Source: an uncultured Chthonomonas sp.
GTDB lineage: Bacteria; Armatimonadota; Chthonomonadetes; Chthonomonadales; CAJBBX01
DNA length: 64,000 bases
Assembly: GCA_903951425.1 (NCBI GenBank)
Contig: CAJBBX010000066.1
Coordinates: forward strand, 42,283-106,282
Direction of reading: 5' to 3'
In this document: positions 9,440-19,986 of the stretch, piece by piece
How positions within the stretch are numbered: the stretch's first letter is position 1
Layout of the letters: every line of letters starts with the position of its first letter
Translations under genes and position numbers: made by a program
Notes under the pieces: generated by a model
The model's input: the letters and a program-made list of their open reading frames with translations, nothing else
Databases searched by the model: none
Told to the model about the DNA's origin: nothing

Positions 9440-9853
9440 ATGCCTGACGAAGGTCTGCCGAAGAGAACGCTCCGTACGGGTGCGTGGGTAGCCGCTCTCT
9501 TCGTACTGGTATTCGGCTTGCGCGGGCAAGCATCCATCTCGGTGGGTCTCGCCATTGGGGCGGCTCTGGGCCTGTTCAGCCTCTGGAGCCTCGCGTACGC
9601 GGTGCCGAGGGTGCTGCACGGCCGAAGCAGGGCCAAGCAGGTTCTGCTCGCCGGCTTGCTGCTGGCGAAGCTGCCCATCTACGGGCTGGTGCTAAACTAT
9701 ACGATGGGTTCGCGGCAGGTCAGCGCGCTGGCCGTGCTTTGCGGCGTGGCCCTGATCCCTGCCGTGCTGACGCTCAAGGTAATCGGGTACCAGATGACCA
9801 GAGAGCCCGACGAAGCTTCCGGAGAAGACGCGTGCCGCAACAAGATGGCCTGA
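9440..9853 (+). CDS. ATP synthase subunit I-like protein
   Basis: 137 residues, four predicted membrane helices (about 13-28, 33-55, 68-85, 92-115), short charged tail. Matches ATP synthase I (AtpI/UncI) family proteins that chaperone c-ring assembly. Lies between the AtpZ-like gene and atpB and overlaps the atpB start by 22 bases. Confidence 0.72.
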   Translation: MPDEGLPKRTLRTGAWVAALFVLVFGLRGQASISVGLAIGAALGLFSLWSLAYAVPRVLHGRSRAKQVLLAGLLLAKLPIYGLVLNYTMGSRQVSALAVLCGVALIPAVLTLKVIGYQMTREPDEASGEDACRNKMA

Positions 9854-10662
9854 TCCAACTCGCACAAGGCGACCACAGAACTCCCGAGGCTCCTGTCACC
9901 GGTCACACGGAGACCCATGCCGCGGCAGGGCACGGCGAACACCAGTATAAGCTGGGTGATATCCCCAGTCCGGGGCTCCTATTCACCAACGCCCTGCTGG
10001 TGGCGCTCGCCATCATCGCATTCGGCTTGCGCGCCACGCGCAAGCTGGAGGCGATCCCCAAGGGATGGCAGAACCTGGGCGAGTTCATCGTCGAGACCTT
10101 CATGAACTTCACGCGGGGCATCATCGGCCCCGGCGGCGAGAAGTACGCCCCCTTGGTGGGCACGCTGTTCATGTTCATCTACATCGGCAACCTGTGGGGC
10201 CAGATCCCATACCTGCACTCCCCCACGGCGAACCTGAGCACGACCCTGGCGCTGGGTCTCATCGTTTTCTGCTACGTGCAGTACGTGGGCATTCGGCAGC
10301 AGGGCTTCAAGGGCTACGTGAAGCACTTCTGGGGTCCGATCCCGGCCGCGGGCATCATCCTCTTCCCCATCGAGGTGATCAGCGAGATCGTCAAGCCATT
10401 TACGTTGGCCATGCGCCTCTTCGGCAACATCTTTGGCGAGGACACGGTCATCATCGTGCTCGCCACGCTGGGTGTGGGGATGCTTCCGGCCCTGCCGATC
10501 CTGCCCCTGCACTTCCCGGTGCTCCTGCTGTCGCTACTGACGACGTTTGTGCAGGCGCTGGTCTTCACGCTACTCACCTGCATCTACATATCACTGCAGA
10601 GCCATCACGACGAAGCGCACGGCGAGCACGGCCACGCCGCCGAAGCGCATCATGCCGCATAA
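9832..10662 (+). CDS. atpB: ATP synthase F0 subunit a
   Basis: 276 residues. Integral membrane ion-channel subunit of F0. It has about six membrane helices; the essential arginine lies in TLAMRLFGNIFGED (about residue 195). A histidine-rich C-terminus (HHDEAHGEHGHAAEAHHAA) follows the last helix. The frame stays open to 9484, but GTG at 9832 is the likely start: it has GGAG seven bases upstream, and the product then begins with a short soluble segment as in other a subunits. Confidence 0.93.
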   Translation: MPQQDGLIQLAQGDHRTPEAPVTGHTETHAAAGHGEHQYKLGDIPSPGLLFTNALLVALAIIAFGLRATRKLEAIPKGWQNLGEFIVETFMNFTRGIIGPGGEKYAPLVGTLFMFIYIGNLWGQIPYLHSPTANLSTTLALGLIVFCYVQYVGIRQQGFKGYVKHFWGPIPAAGIILFPIEVISEIVKPFTLAMRLFGNIFGEDTVIIVLATLGVGMLPALPILPLHFPVLLLSLLTTFVQALVFTLLTCIYISLQSHHDEAHGEHGHAAEAHHAA

Positions 10663-10695
10663 ATCGATCTGGATTTCGTATAGGAGGTCGTTAAC

Positions 10696-10971
10696 GTGAT
10701 CTACTTCGCATTTCTCGCACTGGCAGTTGGTCTGGGACTTCCCATCGCCGTCATCGGCGGCGCCCTGGGTCAGGGCAAGGCCGCTTCCGCAGCCCTTGAG
10801 GGCATGGCGCGCCAGCCCGATTCGATCGGCAAGATCCAGACGGCCATGATCCTCGGCCTCGCCTTCATCGAGTCGCTGGTGATCTTCACCTTCGTCTTCC
10901 TGTTCCTCCTGAAGTCGCAGCTGCCGGCCGATCCTGCCGCCGTGCTGACCGCGTTGCAGTCCATCAAGTAG
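10696..10971 (+). CDS. atpE: ATP synthase F0 subunit c
   Basis: 91 residues, two-helix hairpin rotor subunit. Loop ARQPDSIGK connects the helices; the ion-binding carboxylate is the Glu in GLAFIESLVIF (about residue 59). A glutamine in helix 1 (GALGQGKAA) and Ser after the Glu are ligands seen in Na+-binding c-rings, though the following Thr and Tyr of the full Na+ motif are Leu and Phe here. GTG start with TAGGAGGT seven bases upstream. Confidence 0.95.
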   Translation: MIYFAFLALAVGLGLPIAVIGGALGQGKAASAALEGMARQPDSIGKIQTAMILGLAFIESLVIFTFVFLFLLKSQLPADPAAVLTALQSIK

Positions 10972-11041
10972 CTCGGAGCTCGACACGTTTCCGGGCCGCC
11001 ACGGCGCGCCCGGACGATTCCGCGCTCGGAGTGAACACCGG

Positions 11042-11569
11042 ATGCTCAACTCTCTGCTTCAGAGTCTCAACATAGACCCGCTGGTCATCGTGCTGAACGT
11101 TGGCCTCTTCCTGATCCTGCTTGCGGTGATGAACATCATCTTCTGGCGCCCCATCACGCGTCACCTCGATGCGCGCAAGCAGCAGATCAAGGGGGCGCAC
11201 GCTCAGGTCGATCAGACACGGCGTGACATGGAGGCGCTTCGAGCTGAGTACGAGCAGCGCATCGCCCAGATAGAAGCCGAGGCGCGCGGGACCATCCAGC
11301 TGACGGTCAAGACAGCCCAGGCCCAGCGGGAGGAGATCCTCAGCGCCGCAAGGCGAGAGGCGGACCAACTCCTAAGCGACGGCAAGTCCCAGGCGCAGTC
11401 CGACCACGACAGGCTCTCCGCCGAGATGCGCGCCACGCTGGACGACATGGCCATGCAGGTGCTCCTCAAGGCGACGGGCTCGGCTCCGTCGGCCGACCAG
11501 AAGCGCCTCGTGGACGAGTACATCGGGCGGGTAGCCGCCGCCAACAGCCAACCTCAGCAGGCAGGATAG
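11042..11569 (+). CDS. atpF: ATP synthase F0 subunit b
   Basis: 175 residues. A single N-terminal membrane helix (VIVLNVGLFLILLAVMNIIF, about 15-34) is followed by a long charged amphipathic helix (about 40-150), forming the peripheral stalk that holds delta and F1 against rotation. It is the first of two b-type genes in tandem. Confidence 0.88.
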   Translation: MLNSLLQSLNIDPLVIVLNVGLFLILLAVMNIIFWRPITRHLDARKQQIKGAHAQVDQTRRDMEALRAEYEQRIAQIEAEARGTIQLTVKTAQAQREEILSAARREADQLLSDGKSQAQSDHDRLSAEMRATLDDMAMQVLLKATGSAPSADQKRLVDEYIGRVAAANSQPQQAG

Positions 11570-11575
11570 CGACGA

Positions 11576-12100
11576 ATGCCACTTCACGCCCCCTGGGCCC
11601 TTGAACATACGCCGGACGTCACCGATCCGCAGTGGCTCATCATCCGCATGGTGGGCTTCATCCTGCTCGGGCTGATCGTCTGGAAGTTCGCAGTGCCCGC
11701 CGTTGCCTCCATGCTGGCCGAGCGCCAACAGGACGTGGCCGACACGGCTGAGCAGGTCCACCAGACCATGCAGGACGCCGAGATGCTCCGGGACGACTAT
11801 CGAGCCCGCCTTGAGAGCATCGAGGACGCCACCGAGGCCCGCATGGCGGAAGCCGTCATCGAGGCCGCTGACCTCAGGGAGCACATCCTGGCCGAGGCGG
11901 CGACCCTGGCTGAGGCCGTGCGCCAGCGAGCTAGGGACGAAGTGCTGCACGAACAGGCGCGGACCACCGTGAAGCTGCGCCAGGAGTTCGCCAACAACGT
12001 CGTCGCTGCGGCGGCCCATGCTGCGCGGCAGTCGCTGACCACCGAGGATAACAGCCGGCTTGTTGCCGACTTCGTGGCCGATCTGGGAGCCAAGGCGTGA
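11576..12100 (+). CDS. ATP synthase F0 second b-type subunit (b')
   Basis: 174 residues. An N-terminal soluble stretch precedes one membrane helix (LIIRMVGFILLGLIVWKFAV, about 21-40) and a long helical, alanine- and glutamate-rich stalk. Clearly b-like but different in sequence from the preceding gene, so the stalk is probably a b/b' heterodimer, as in cyanobacteria and purple bacteria. The stop overlaps the delta gene start (GTGA). Confidence 0.8.
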   Translation: MPLHAPWALEHTPDVTDPQWLIIRMVGFILLGLIVWKFAVPAVASMLAERQQDVADTAEQVHQTMQDAEMLRDDYRARLESIEDATEARMAEAVIEAADLREHILAEAATLAEAVRQRARDEVLHEQARTTVKLRQEFANNVVAAAAHAARQSLTTEDNSRLVADFVADLGAKA

Positions 12101-12636
12101 GCGGCGCCGATCCCAGGGCGGCGAGCCGCTATGCATCGGCTCTCTTCGCGGCCTCGCAGAAGACCGGGCAGACCGACGTGGTCGGGGAGGATCTCGCGGC
12201 CCTCGCCGGCATCTGGCGGTCTACTCCTGCAATGTCCGCGTTGCTGACCAGCCCGACGGTCTCGTCGGAGCGGAAGCACAGCCTCGTGGACACGGTCTTC
12301 GGCGATGCGTGCCACCTGACGCGCTCGCTGCTGCACCTGCTCATTGCCAAGCGTCGCGAAGCAGTCCTGCCGCAGCTCCAGCTGGACTTCGGCAGGCTTG
12401 CCGATGAGGCCAAGGGCGTGGTTCGGGCCGAGGCCTCGGTGGCCTTCCCCATCTCCGACCAGGAGACGGCCATGCTCGCAGCGGCGCTATCGCTTCGAAC
12501 CGGGAAGAGCGTCGAGCTCAAGGTTCGAGTCGATCCCTCCGTCATCGGCGGCGTGACGGTACGACTGCAGGATACGGTGCTGGACGGGAGTGTTCGCGGG
12601 GCGCTGGAGCGCGCGCGGGAGTCGCTGCTCAGATAG
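12097..12636 (+). CDS. atpH: ATP synthase F1 subunit delta
   Basis: 179 residues, usual length for delta/OSCP, which links the peripheral stalk to the top of F1. N-terminal helical domain (RAASRYASALFAASQK) and C-terminal motif DPSVIGGVTVRLQDTVLDGS, diagnostic of the family. GTG start overlapping the stop of b'. Confidence 0.93.
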   Translation: MSGADPRAASRYASALFAASQKTGQTDVVGEDLAALAGIWRSTPAMSALLTSPTVSSERKHSLVDTVFGDACHLTRSLLHLLIAKRREAVLPQLQLDFGRLADEAKGVVRAEASVAFPISDQETAMLAAALSLRTGKSVELKVRVDPSVIGGVTVRLQDTVLDGSVRGALERARESLLR

Positions 12637-12693
12637 ATTGCGCCGACCCGCAGCGACCCGGGTGCGGGCGGATCTCATGACGGAGAGGTGATC

Positions 12694-14385
<1,692 letters not shown>

Positions 14386-14409
14386 CCCGCCGGTCCTACG
14401 AGCCCCATC

Positions 14410-14455
14410 AAGGGCGTCCCGCCTCCGTGAACGGGTCGGGACGCCCTTCTGCTTT
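14410..14455 (+). terminator. Rho-independent terminator after atpA
   Basis: Perfect 12-bp stem, AAGGGCGTCCCG at 14410-14421 and CGGGACGCCCTT at 14437-14448, with a 15-base loop and a following CTGCTTT. It closes the ATP synthase gene cluster after the alpha subunit. Confidence 0.85.
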
Positions 14456-14557
14456 GGCGGCGTCGTACGCGGCGAGGCAGGAGGATCGACCGCCCGCGTC
14501 CAACCTAGGGCGCAAGCCGTGACCTCGTTGCGGCCACACGCACCATAGGAGCTCGCA

Positions 14558-15418
14558 ATGGCGGATTTCCCACGCACCATCGTCGGCGGCGTTTCCATGC
14601 CCCGGATGATCATAGGCACGAACTGGTTCCTCGGCTACAGCCACAGCACCGCGGCCAAGGACGCCCTGATCACCGGCACATTCAACGAGCACAAGAAGCT
14701 GGCGGACGTGGTCGCGGTCTTCCTCGGAGCGGGCGTCGACGCCATCATGGGCTTCGGCCGCAATCCCCTGCTCCAGGCCGGCGTCCACGAAGCCGAGCAG
14801 CGCGTCGGGCGCAAGTGCCTCATCGTCTCCACGCCGACGTTGCCCGTGACGGCCCAGACGCCATCTCAGGGCTTCGATATGGATGAGATCCGCACGCTGC
14901 TTGATGGTGAGGCCGCCTGCGGAGCCTCGCTCTGTATGCCCCACACTTCGTCCACGGACGCGCTCGTTGACGGCTGCACGCGCGAAGTCCGCCAGATGGC
15001 ACCGGTCTTCGCGGCCATGCGCGAGCGCGGCCTGGTGCCGGGGCTCAGCACGCACCTGCCCCAGACCATCGTCTACACCGACGAGACAGGCTTGGACGCC
15101 GAAACCTACATCTCCATCTACAACGCCATGGGCTTCCTCATGCCGCTGGAGGTGGATTGGACACACCGGATCATCACCAATGCACGCAAGCCGGTGATCA
15201 CCATTAAGCCCATGGCGGCGGGCCACATTCGACCGTTCCAGGCGTTCCATTTCGTCTGGAGCACGCTTCGCCCACAGGATATGGTCACGGTCGGCACATT
15301 CACGCCGGACGAGGCCAAGGAATGCGTCGACCTCTCGATGAGCATTCTGGAGGGCCGGCAGGCCGACCTCACGCTACAGGAGACCCGCAGCAAGGCGGCC
15401 GTGAAGACCGCGAAGTGA
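14558..15418 (+). CDS. Conserved protein, aldo/keto-reductase-like TIM barrel
   Basis: 286 residues, no signal peptide. Family not firmly recognised. The layout suggests a beta/alpha barrel: [19 protein letters not shown] near the N-terminus, then alternating hydrophobic strands. The C-terminal segments [12 protein letters not shown] and [17 protein letters not shown] resemble the closing strands of aldo/keto reductases. The catalytic Tyr/Lys of active AKRs cannot be assigned. The start has TAGGAGCTC upstream of ATG. Its stop overlaps the GTG start of the next, secreted enzyme, so the two are co-translated. Confidence 0.6.
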   Translation: MADFPRTIVGGVSMPRMIIGTNWFLGYSHSTAAKDALITGTFNEHKKLADVVAVFLGAGVDAIMGFGRNPLLQAGVHEAEQRVGRKCLIVSTPTLPVTAQTPSQGFDMDEIRTLLDGEAACGASLCMPHTSSTDALVDGCTREVRQMAPVFAAMRERGLVPGLSTHLPQTIVYTDETGLDAETYISIYNAMGFLMPLEVDWTHRIITNARKPVITIKPMAAGHIRPFQAFHFVWSTLRPQDMVTVGTFTPDEAKECVDLSMSILEGRQADLTLQETRSKAAVKTAK

Positions 15419-18297
15419 CCGGCGGCGGCAGGTTCGGTCTGACGGCCCTTGCGGTCGCCCTGTGCAGTCTGGGCAGCCCGGCCGTTGCCGCACCTGCCAC
15501 CTCGGCCACCATCACCGCGCCGAGCGGCTCACCGTTGGCCGGATGGCTCCGGGGACCCATCCGGCTGGGGCTGACCGACCTGGCTGCCAGACGCCAGGTT
15601 CGCCTCTCGGCCGTATCCGACGCGCCCAGCACGGATGCCACATTCACTGTGCAGTGGTCGGTCTCGGGCTCCAAGACGAGCCTCGACCTCCGGATCGTGC
15701 GCAAGGTCAGCCCATGCGAGCACGAGGTCGTCGTGGAGTTGCCGATCCTGAACCCCGCCCTGGAGCTCTTCACGCCTACGGAATTGGGCAACATGGAGTT
15801 GGGTAGCCTGCCGACGCATACCGGGACGCCGTATGGGCGCATGGCTTGGGACGACGGCGCCTGCTGGGTCCTGCCGCTCGTCAGCGCGCTGGACGGGCAC
15901 AAGGACGCCGGGCTCACGGTGGCCTTACCGCCGGAGCCGTCGGTCCCCCACCTCGTCGTCGAGTGGCGAAACGCGAGGCGGCTCCTCCTGCACATGGGGC
16001 GCAGGGGCCTCGGCGCGGGAGCCGACATCAACGTCCGCCTGCTCTTCTACGCCCATCACGCCGACTACCGATCCGCCCTGAAGGCCTACGCCGACGACTT
16101 CGCGGCCTACTTCCGACCGGGCCTCCCAAGGGGGCCTTACGAAGGGACGTTCTGGTACCACCACATCCACGACCAGCCGCCGACCGATGAGGTCGAGAAC
16201 CAGGATGCCCGGTTCGTCTGGTCGAGCTTCTGGTTCACGCACCTCGGGAACTACCTGCCGGACGGGCCGACGTGGGAGCCCTACACCTTCGCCAACTGGT
16301 GGGCGCTACGGCGGCCCATGGACGACAACACGATCCGGGAGTACAGCAGGGATTTGAGCCGGCGCGGGATCGGCGTGTTCGCCTACTTCAACGTCACGGA
16401 GTTCGGCGGACGCGGCGGGGCAGGCGGCGGCGGCGATGAGGCGGCGGCCCTGCTGCGTGAGAGGTTCGCGGACGCCCTGATGAAGGACCCGAACGGCGCG
16501 GCCATACCGACATGGGAGGGCGCCATGGCCATGAGCGCAGCGCCGGGCCTCTCGCTCTTCCCGTTCCTGCAGGACCAGGTGGCTCGGCACCTGCGCCGGT
16601 TGCCGGAGCTCGCGGGCTTCTGCATCGACCGGCTGGACTGGGCGAGCACGCTGGACTATGGCCACGATGACGGGCGCACCATGGTCGGCCGACGCCATGT
16701 GGCCGACATGGCCGACGCCGTCTCCGCCGGGGTGCAGGAGGTCGTCAGGCAGGCTCATGCAGCCGGCAAGCGGGTCTACGTGAACCAGTTCTACCGGCTC
16801 GAACCCCTGAAGGACGTTGACGGCTACTGCCACGAGAACGACTACCTGCTCGGCCTCAACTGGCTGTCACCGTTCCGCCCCGTCTCGGCATGGCACAAAA
16901 GCACGACCTATGCCACGGACCCGCTGCGGTTCGAGGCGGAGATGAAGCGGAGACTGCTCTGGGCGGTCTTTCCGCAGATGGTCAGCCGCAAGTTCCCCAT
17001 CTCGCAGCAGGCGGCCTCGGAGCATGGCGCGGAGGTGGTCGAGGCATATACTCCCCTCTTCGCGACCCTCCGCGGCATGTCGCAGGCGCTTGAGGCGCAC
17101 TGCGTCCGGATATCGGGGGCCAATGCCGCCAACCTGTTCGTAGCGCCGGGCGGCCGATGGGTCGCACCGGTCGTCTCGCGCACCACGTTCCGGTGCGCCT
17201 CAGCCGCAACACAGGCCTCGCCTCCGCGCCTGTCGATCCGATGCGCCGGCGCGTCGAGCATCCGCTGGGGCAAGATGGTCAGCATCGGCCGCCCGCCCGT
17301 CATGCTGGCACCGATCCGTCGAAACGGGGGCGTGGACTTCCTGCTGCCCGGGTTTGCCGACGCCGCTGTCGTCGTGGCAGGTACGAATGCCGAGGCCGCC
17401 GTACCTGCAGGAGATCCAGGCCAACCAAGCCCCGTCAAGCAGGAGCCCGAACGACGCCTCGGCCGGATCGCGGCGATCCGGTCCGCCCTGGTCGTCTGGG
17501 GATCGCATGTGGGCGCCAGGTCCGGCGCGGCGTGGCTCTGTGCAGGCAAGTCTTCGATCCGGCTGGCAGACGGCGCCAATCGGCTTGCCATCCCTTGCCG
17601 GGGCAAGGCCGCACCAGTGATCTCAACAATCGCCATACGGACCCGAGACGATGGCTCCTGGTTCGTCCCCACGGCCGCGGAGATGCGGGTTCAGGGCGCC
17701 GACGGGCTGTGGCGCCGCGCGGCCCGCTGGGATCCCCGTGCGGCATCAGCCACGGACGGCTATGGCAGGACCATCGTCCTCCGCCTCGCGCCTGTCACTC
17801 CCGAAACGATCCAGCGATCCACGGCATCGCTCACGGGCACTACGGCCACCGGAGGAGAGCGGCCAATCGGCGCGTCACGCCTTCTCGCGCCCAGCCCTGC
17901 CGGGGAGGGCGTTGGCAGGTGGCGGATCGACGCCAGCGGTGCGCCATGCATCTGGGAACACCCGAGCCGCGATGCCCGCGCACTGCCCGTAGGCGGCGCC
18001 GAAGGCCGTGCGGCGGTCTGCTGGTTCGGGAGCGACGCGGTGACCCTTCGACTAGCGCCTCCCGACCGCGCGCCCCATCGGATCTGGGTCTACATCCTGG
18101 ACTTCGACCACAACGGCCGGGAGCAGACCCTCAGCGTCGGGGACGAGGAGGGCGCACTTGCGTCGATCCGCGTCACCAAGGCACAGGCGGACGCAGGAAC
18201 ATGGGTTGCGTGGACTGTGACCGGGCCGGTGAGCATCACCGCGCAGAAGCTCACCGGCTACAACGCCGTCATCTCGGCCGTCGCAGTCGAGGATTGA
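15415..18297 (+). CDS. Large secreted glycoside-hydrolase-like protein
   Basis: 960 residues. GTG at 15415 overlaps the preceding stop (GTGA) and gives a clean signal peptide (FGLTALAVALCSLGSPAVAA, about 7-26). The N-terminal third is beta-rich. The middle (about 240-560) looks like a TIM barrel: GTFWYHHIHDQPP, RGIGVFAYFNVTEFG, GFCIDRLDWAS (candidate catalytic Asp) and KRVYVNQFYRLEPL. The C-terminal 350 residues are beta-sandwich-like. It resembles uncharacterised glycosidase-like proteins of Armatimonadota; no CAZy family is assigned. Substrate unknown. Confidence 0.65.
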   Translation: MTGGGRFGLTALAVALCSLGSPAVAAPATSATITAPSGSPLAGWLRGPIRLGLTDLAARRQVRLSAVSDAPSTDATFTVQWSVSGSKTSLDLRIVRKVSPCEHEVVVELPILNPALELFTPTELGNMELGSLPTHTGTPYGRMAWDDGACWVLPLVSALDGHKDAGLTVALPPEPSVPHLVVEWRNARRLLLHMGRRGLGAGADINVRLLFYAHHADYRSALKAYADDFAAYFRPGLPRGPYEGTFWYHHIHDQPPTDEVENQDARFVWSSFWFTHLGNYLPDGPTWEPYTFANWWALRRPMDDNTIREYSRDLSRRGIGVFAYFNVTEFGGRGGAGGGGDEAAALLRERFADALMKDPNGAAIPTWEGAMAMSAAPGLSLFPFLQDQVARHLRRLPELAGFCIDRLDWASTLDYGHDDGRTMVGRRHVADMADAVSAGVQEVVRQAHAAGKRVYVNQFYRLEPLKDVDGYCHENDYLLGLNWLSPFRPVSAWHKSTTYATDPLRFEAEMKRRLLWAVFPQMVSRKFPISQQAASEHGAEVVEAYTPLFATLRGMSQALEAHCVRISGANAANLFVAPGGRWVAPVVSRTTFRCASAATQASPPRLSIRCAGASSIRWGKMVSIGRPPVMLAPIRRNGGVDFLLPGFADAAVVVAGTNAEAAVPAGDPGQPSPVKQEPERRLGRIAAIRSALVVWGSHVGARSGAAWLCAGKSSIRLADGANRLAIPCRGKAAPVISTIAIRTRDDGSWFVPTAAEMRVQGADGLWRRAARWDPRAASATDGYGRTIVLRLAPVTPETIQRSTASLTGTTATGGERPIGASRLLAPSPAGEGVGRWRIDASGAPCIWEHPSRDARALPVGGAEGRAAVCWFGSDAVTLRLAPPDRAPHRIWVYILDFDHNGREQTLSVGDEEGALASIRVTKAQADAGTWVAWTVTGPVSITAQKLTGYNAVISAVAVED

Positions 18298-18303
18298 CGC
18301 GAA

Positions 18304-19410
18304 CTACCGGGCCGTAGCCAACAGCTTCCGGAGCAGGGGCTCCAGTGCGTCTGCGTGCTGCACGAAGCCCAGGTCGGTAGGATGCACGCCGTCCACCGTG
18401 CCCTCGTCGCCGCGCAGCAGGTCGGCGCCCGGAGCCACATGCACCCCGGTCACCCGGGACTGCTTCAGGGCGGCCACGGCCCGGGCCTGCACCTGCGAGG
18501 CATGGCTCTCCTTGCCGCCAGAGTGGATGCTAGACTGGCCCACGAACAGGATCGGCGTACTCGGGTGCGCCTTGCGGAGCGCCATGGCGAGGTAGGTCAC
18601 CTTCCCCGCCATCTCGGCGTCGGGCATGCCGGCCATGTTCCAGAGGCAGTCGATGACGTAGGCGGCCGGGTCCAGTTCGGCCAGCAGGTCCGCCACCGCT
18701 GCCTCCATCCTGCCCGAGCCGCTGAAGCCCAGGTTGATCACGCTGCGGTCCAGCCTGCGTCCCAGGATGGCCGTATGCGCCATGCCCGGCCTGCTGGCGC
18801 AACCGCCCTGCACGATGGAGGTGCCGTAGAAGACCACGGGCCGTCCACGACCACCAGGCCTCTCCGGCGCGGGGTCAAGGGTCTTGCCCGATGGGACGCC
18901 CACCTCCACCGACTTGCAGCCGTTATAGAGCGGCAGGTAGACGAGGCACTCCACCAGCCCGGCCTTGCCCTGGGCGACGGCCTCCAGCCCGGCCCTCATC
19001 TCATGCGACAGCCCGCCGGCAGGCCGGCCGTTCTGCACAAAAGACCATGGCCCATCGCCGACGCGAGCATAGAGGTCCAAGCCGCTCACCCCTGTGGCCG
19101 GCATGTGCGGCATGGCCTGTTCGGCCTCCAGGAGCGTCCATCGAACCGTCACCGTGGGCGAGTTGGTCACGAAGCGCACCGCGACGCCTGCTGAATGCCG
19201 GCCGAGGCCCCAGAGCGACTCCGGTACGCGGCCGTGCGCTGCCGCAGGAAGGCGACTGAAGGGCTCGGCCACCGCCGTCCAGCCCATGCCCTCAAGCATC
19301 AGTTCGTGCGCGGGCCGCCATCTCACGTCTTGAGCCTGCGTCGCGGCGTCGCCACCGACGGTGCAGAGCATCAGGACAGCACAGAGCCCGGTCGTCATCG
19401 CCATCAGCAT
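18304..19410 (-). CDS. Secreted SGNH/GDSL hydrolase (carbohydrate-esterase-like)
   Basis: 368 residues. A signal peptide (MTTGLCAVLMLCTVGGDAA) is followed by a beta-sandwich N-terminal domain (about 30-165) and an SGNH catalytic domain. Block I is VVFYGTSIVQGG with the Ser nucleophile, block II is INLGFSGSGRM, and block V is DGVHPTDLGF with the catalytic Asp and His. The two-domain form matches SGNH esterases that deacylate polysaccharides. Stop codons of this and the converging hydrolase are six bases apart. GAAGGA lies upstream of ATG. Confidence 0.85.
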   Translation of the reverse strand: MLMAMTTGLCAVLMLCTVGGDAATQAQDVRWRPAHELMLEGMGWTAVAEPFSRLPAAAHGRVPESLWGLGRHSAGVAVRFVTNSPTVTVRWTLLEAEQAMPHMPATGVSGLDLYARVGDGPWSFVQNGRPAGGLSHEMRAGLEAVAQGKAGLVECLVYLPLYNGCKSVEVGVPSGKTLDPAPERPGGRGRPVVFYGTSIVQGGCASRPGMAHTAILGRRLDRSVINLGFSGSGRMEAAVADLLAELDPAAYVIDCLWNMAGMPDAEMAGKVTYLAMALRKAHPSTPILFVGQSSIHSGGKESHASQVQARAVAALKQSRVTGVHVAPGADLLRGDEGTVDGVHPTDLGFVQHADALEPLLRKLLATAR

Positions 19411-19545
19411 GGTGTTCCGTCCTTCTCAGGCCGCGCGAAACTGGCCCTGAAGCCTATTGCTGAACCTGTAGGCGCCAGGCACCGAGGTCAGGGCAGACTC
19501 AGTCTAGCGTACGGATCGCGCTGCGGGCTCCAGCCCGGGCGCCGA

Positions 19546-19983
19546 TCAGAGCCCGATGGCGACGCTCAGAGCGTCATCGCCGCGGCTCGCGCGGTCGGCC
19601 AGGTCCTCAAGCGTCACCGTTGAGAGCCATCGGTGCAGCCGCTGATGCGTCTCACGCTCCAGTTGCCCCACCACTGCCGCCGCGGCTAGCGAGCTGGTCA
19701 CCACCGCTGCCGGCACCTCACACGGCACAACCGCCCCCACAGCCAGTGCGGCATCCCACACGGTGACCTGCGACGTGGGCCGAGCCAGTGCGTGGCCACC
19801 GCCCGCGCCCCGAGTACTGCGCACCAAGCCTGCGCGCTTGAGCATCAAGAGGACCTGATCGAGGTATGCGTCGCTGAGGCCCTGCCGTGCCGCCACGTCC
19901 CGGCTCTGGGTCACGGCGCCCGCCTGCGCAAGGTCGATCAGCGCCTGGAGGGCGTACTCCAGCTTGCTGCCGAAGGGTGTCAT
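19546..19983 (-). CDS. Rrf2-family transcriptional regulator
   Basis: 145 residues. N-terminal winged helix-turn-helix (MTPFGSKLEYALQALIDLAQ, wing RSTRGAGGGHALARP) typical of Rrf2. It has a single cysteine, so the three-cysteine [Fe-S] ligand set of IscR/NsrR is absent; it is more like CymR, the Rrf2 repressor of sulfur assimilation that forms a complex with CysK. It is the last gene of a cysK-metB-rrf2 run, three bases after the metB-like gene, which supports a cysteine-responsive role (inference). Confidence 0.88.
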   Translation of the reverse strand: MTPFGSKLEYALQALIDLAQAGAVTQSRDVAARQGLSDAYLDQVLLMLKRAGLVRSTRGAGGGHALARPTSQVTVWDAALAVGAVVPCEVPAAVVTSSLAAAAVVGQLERETHQRLHRWLSTVTLEDLADRASRGDDALSVAIGL

Positions 19984-19986
19984 GCG

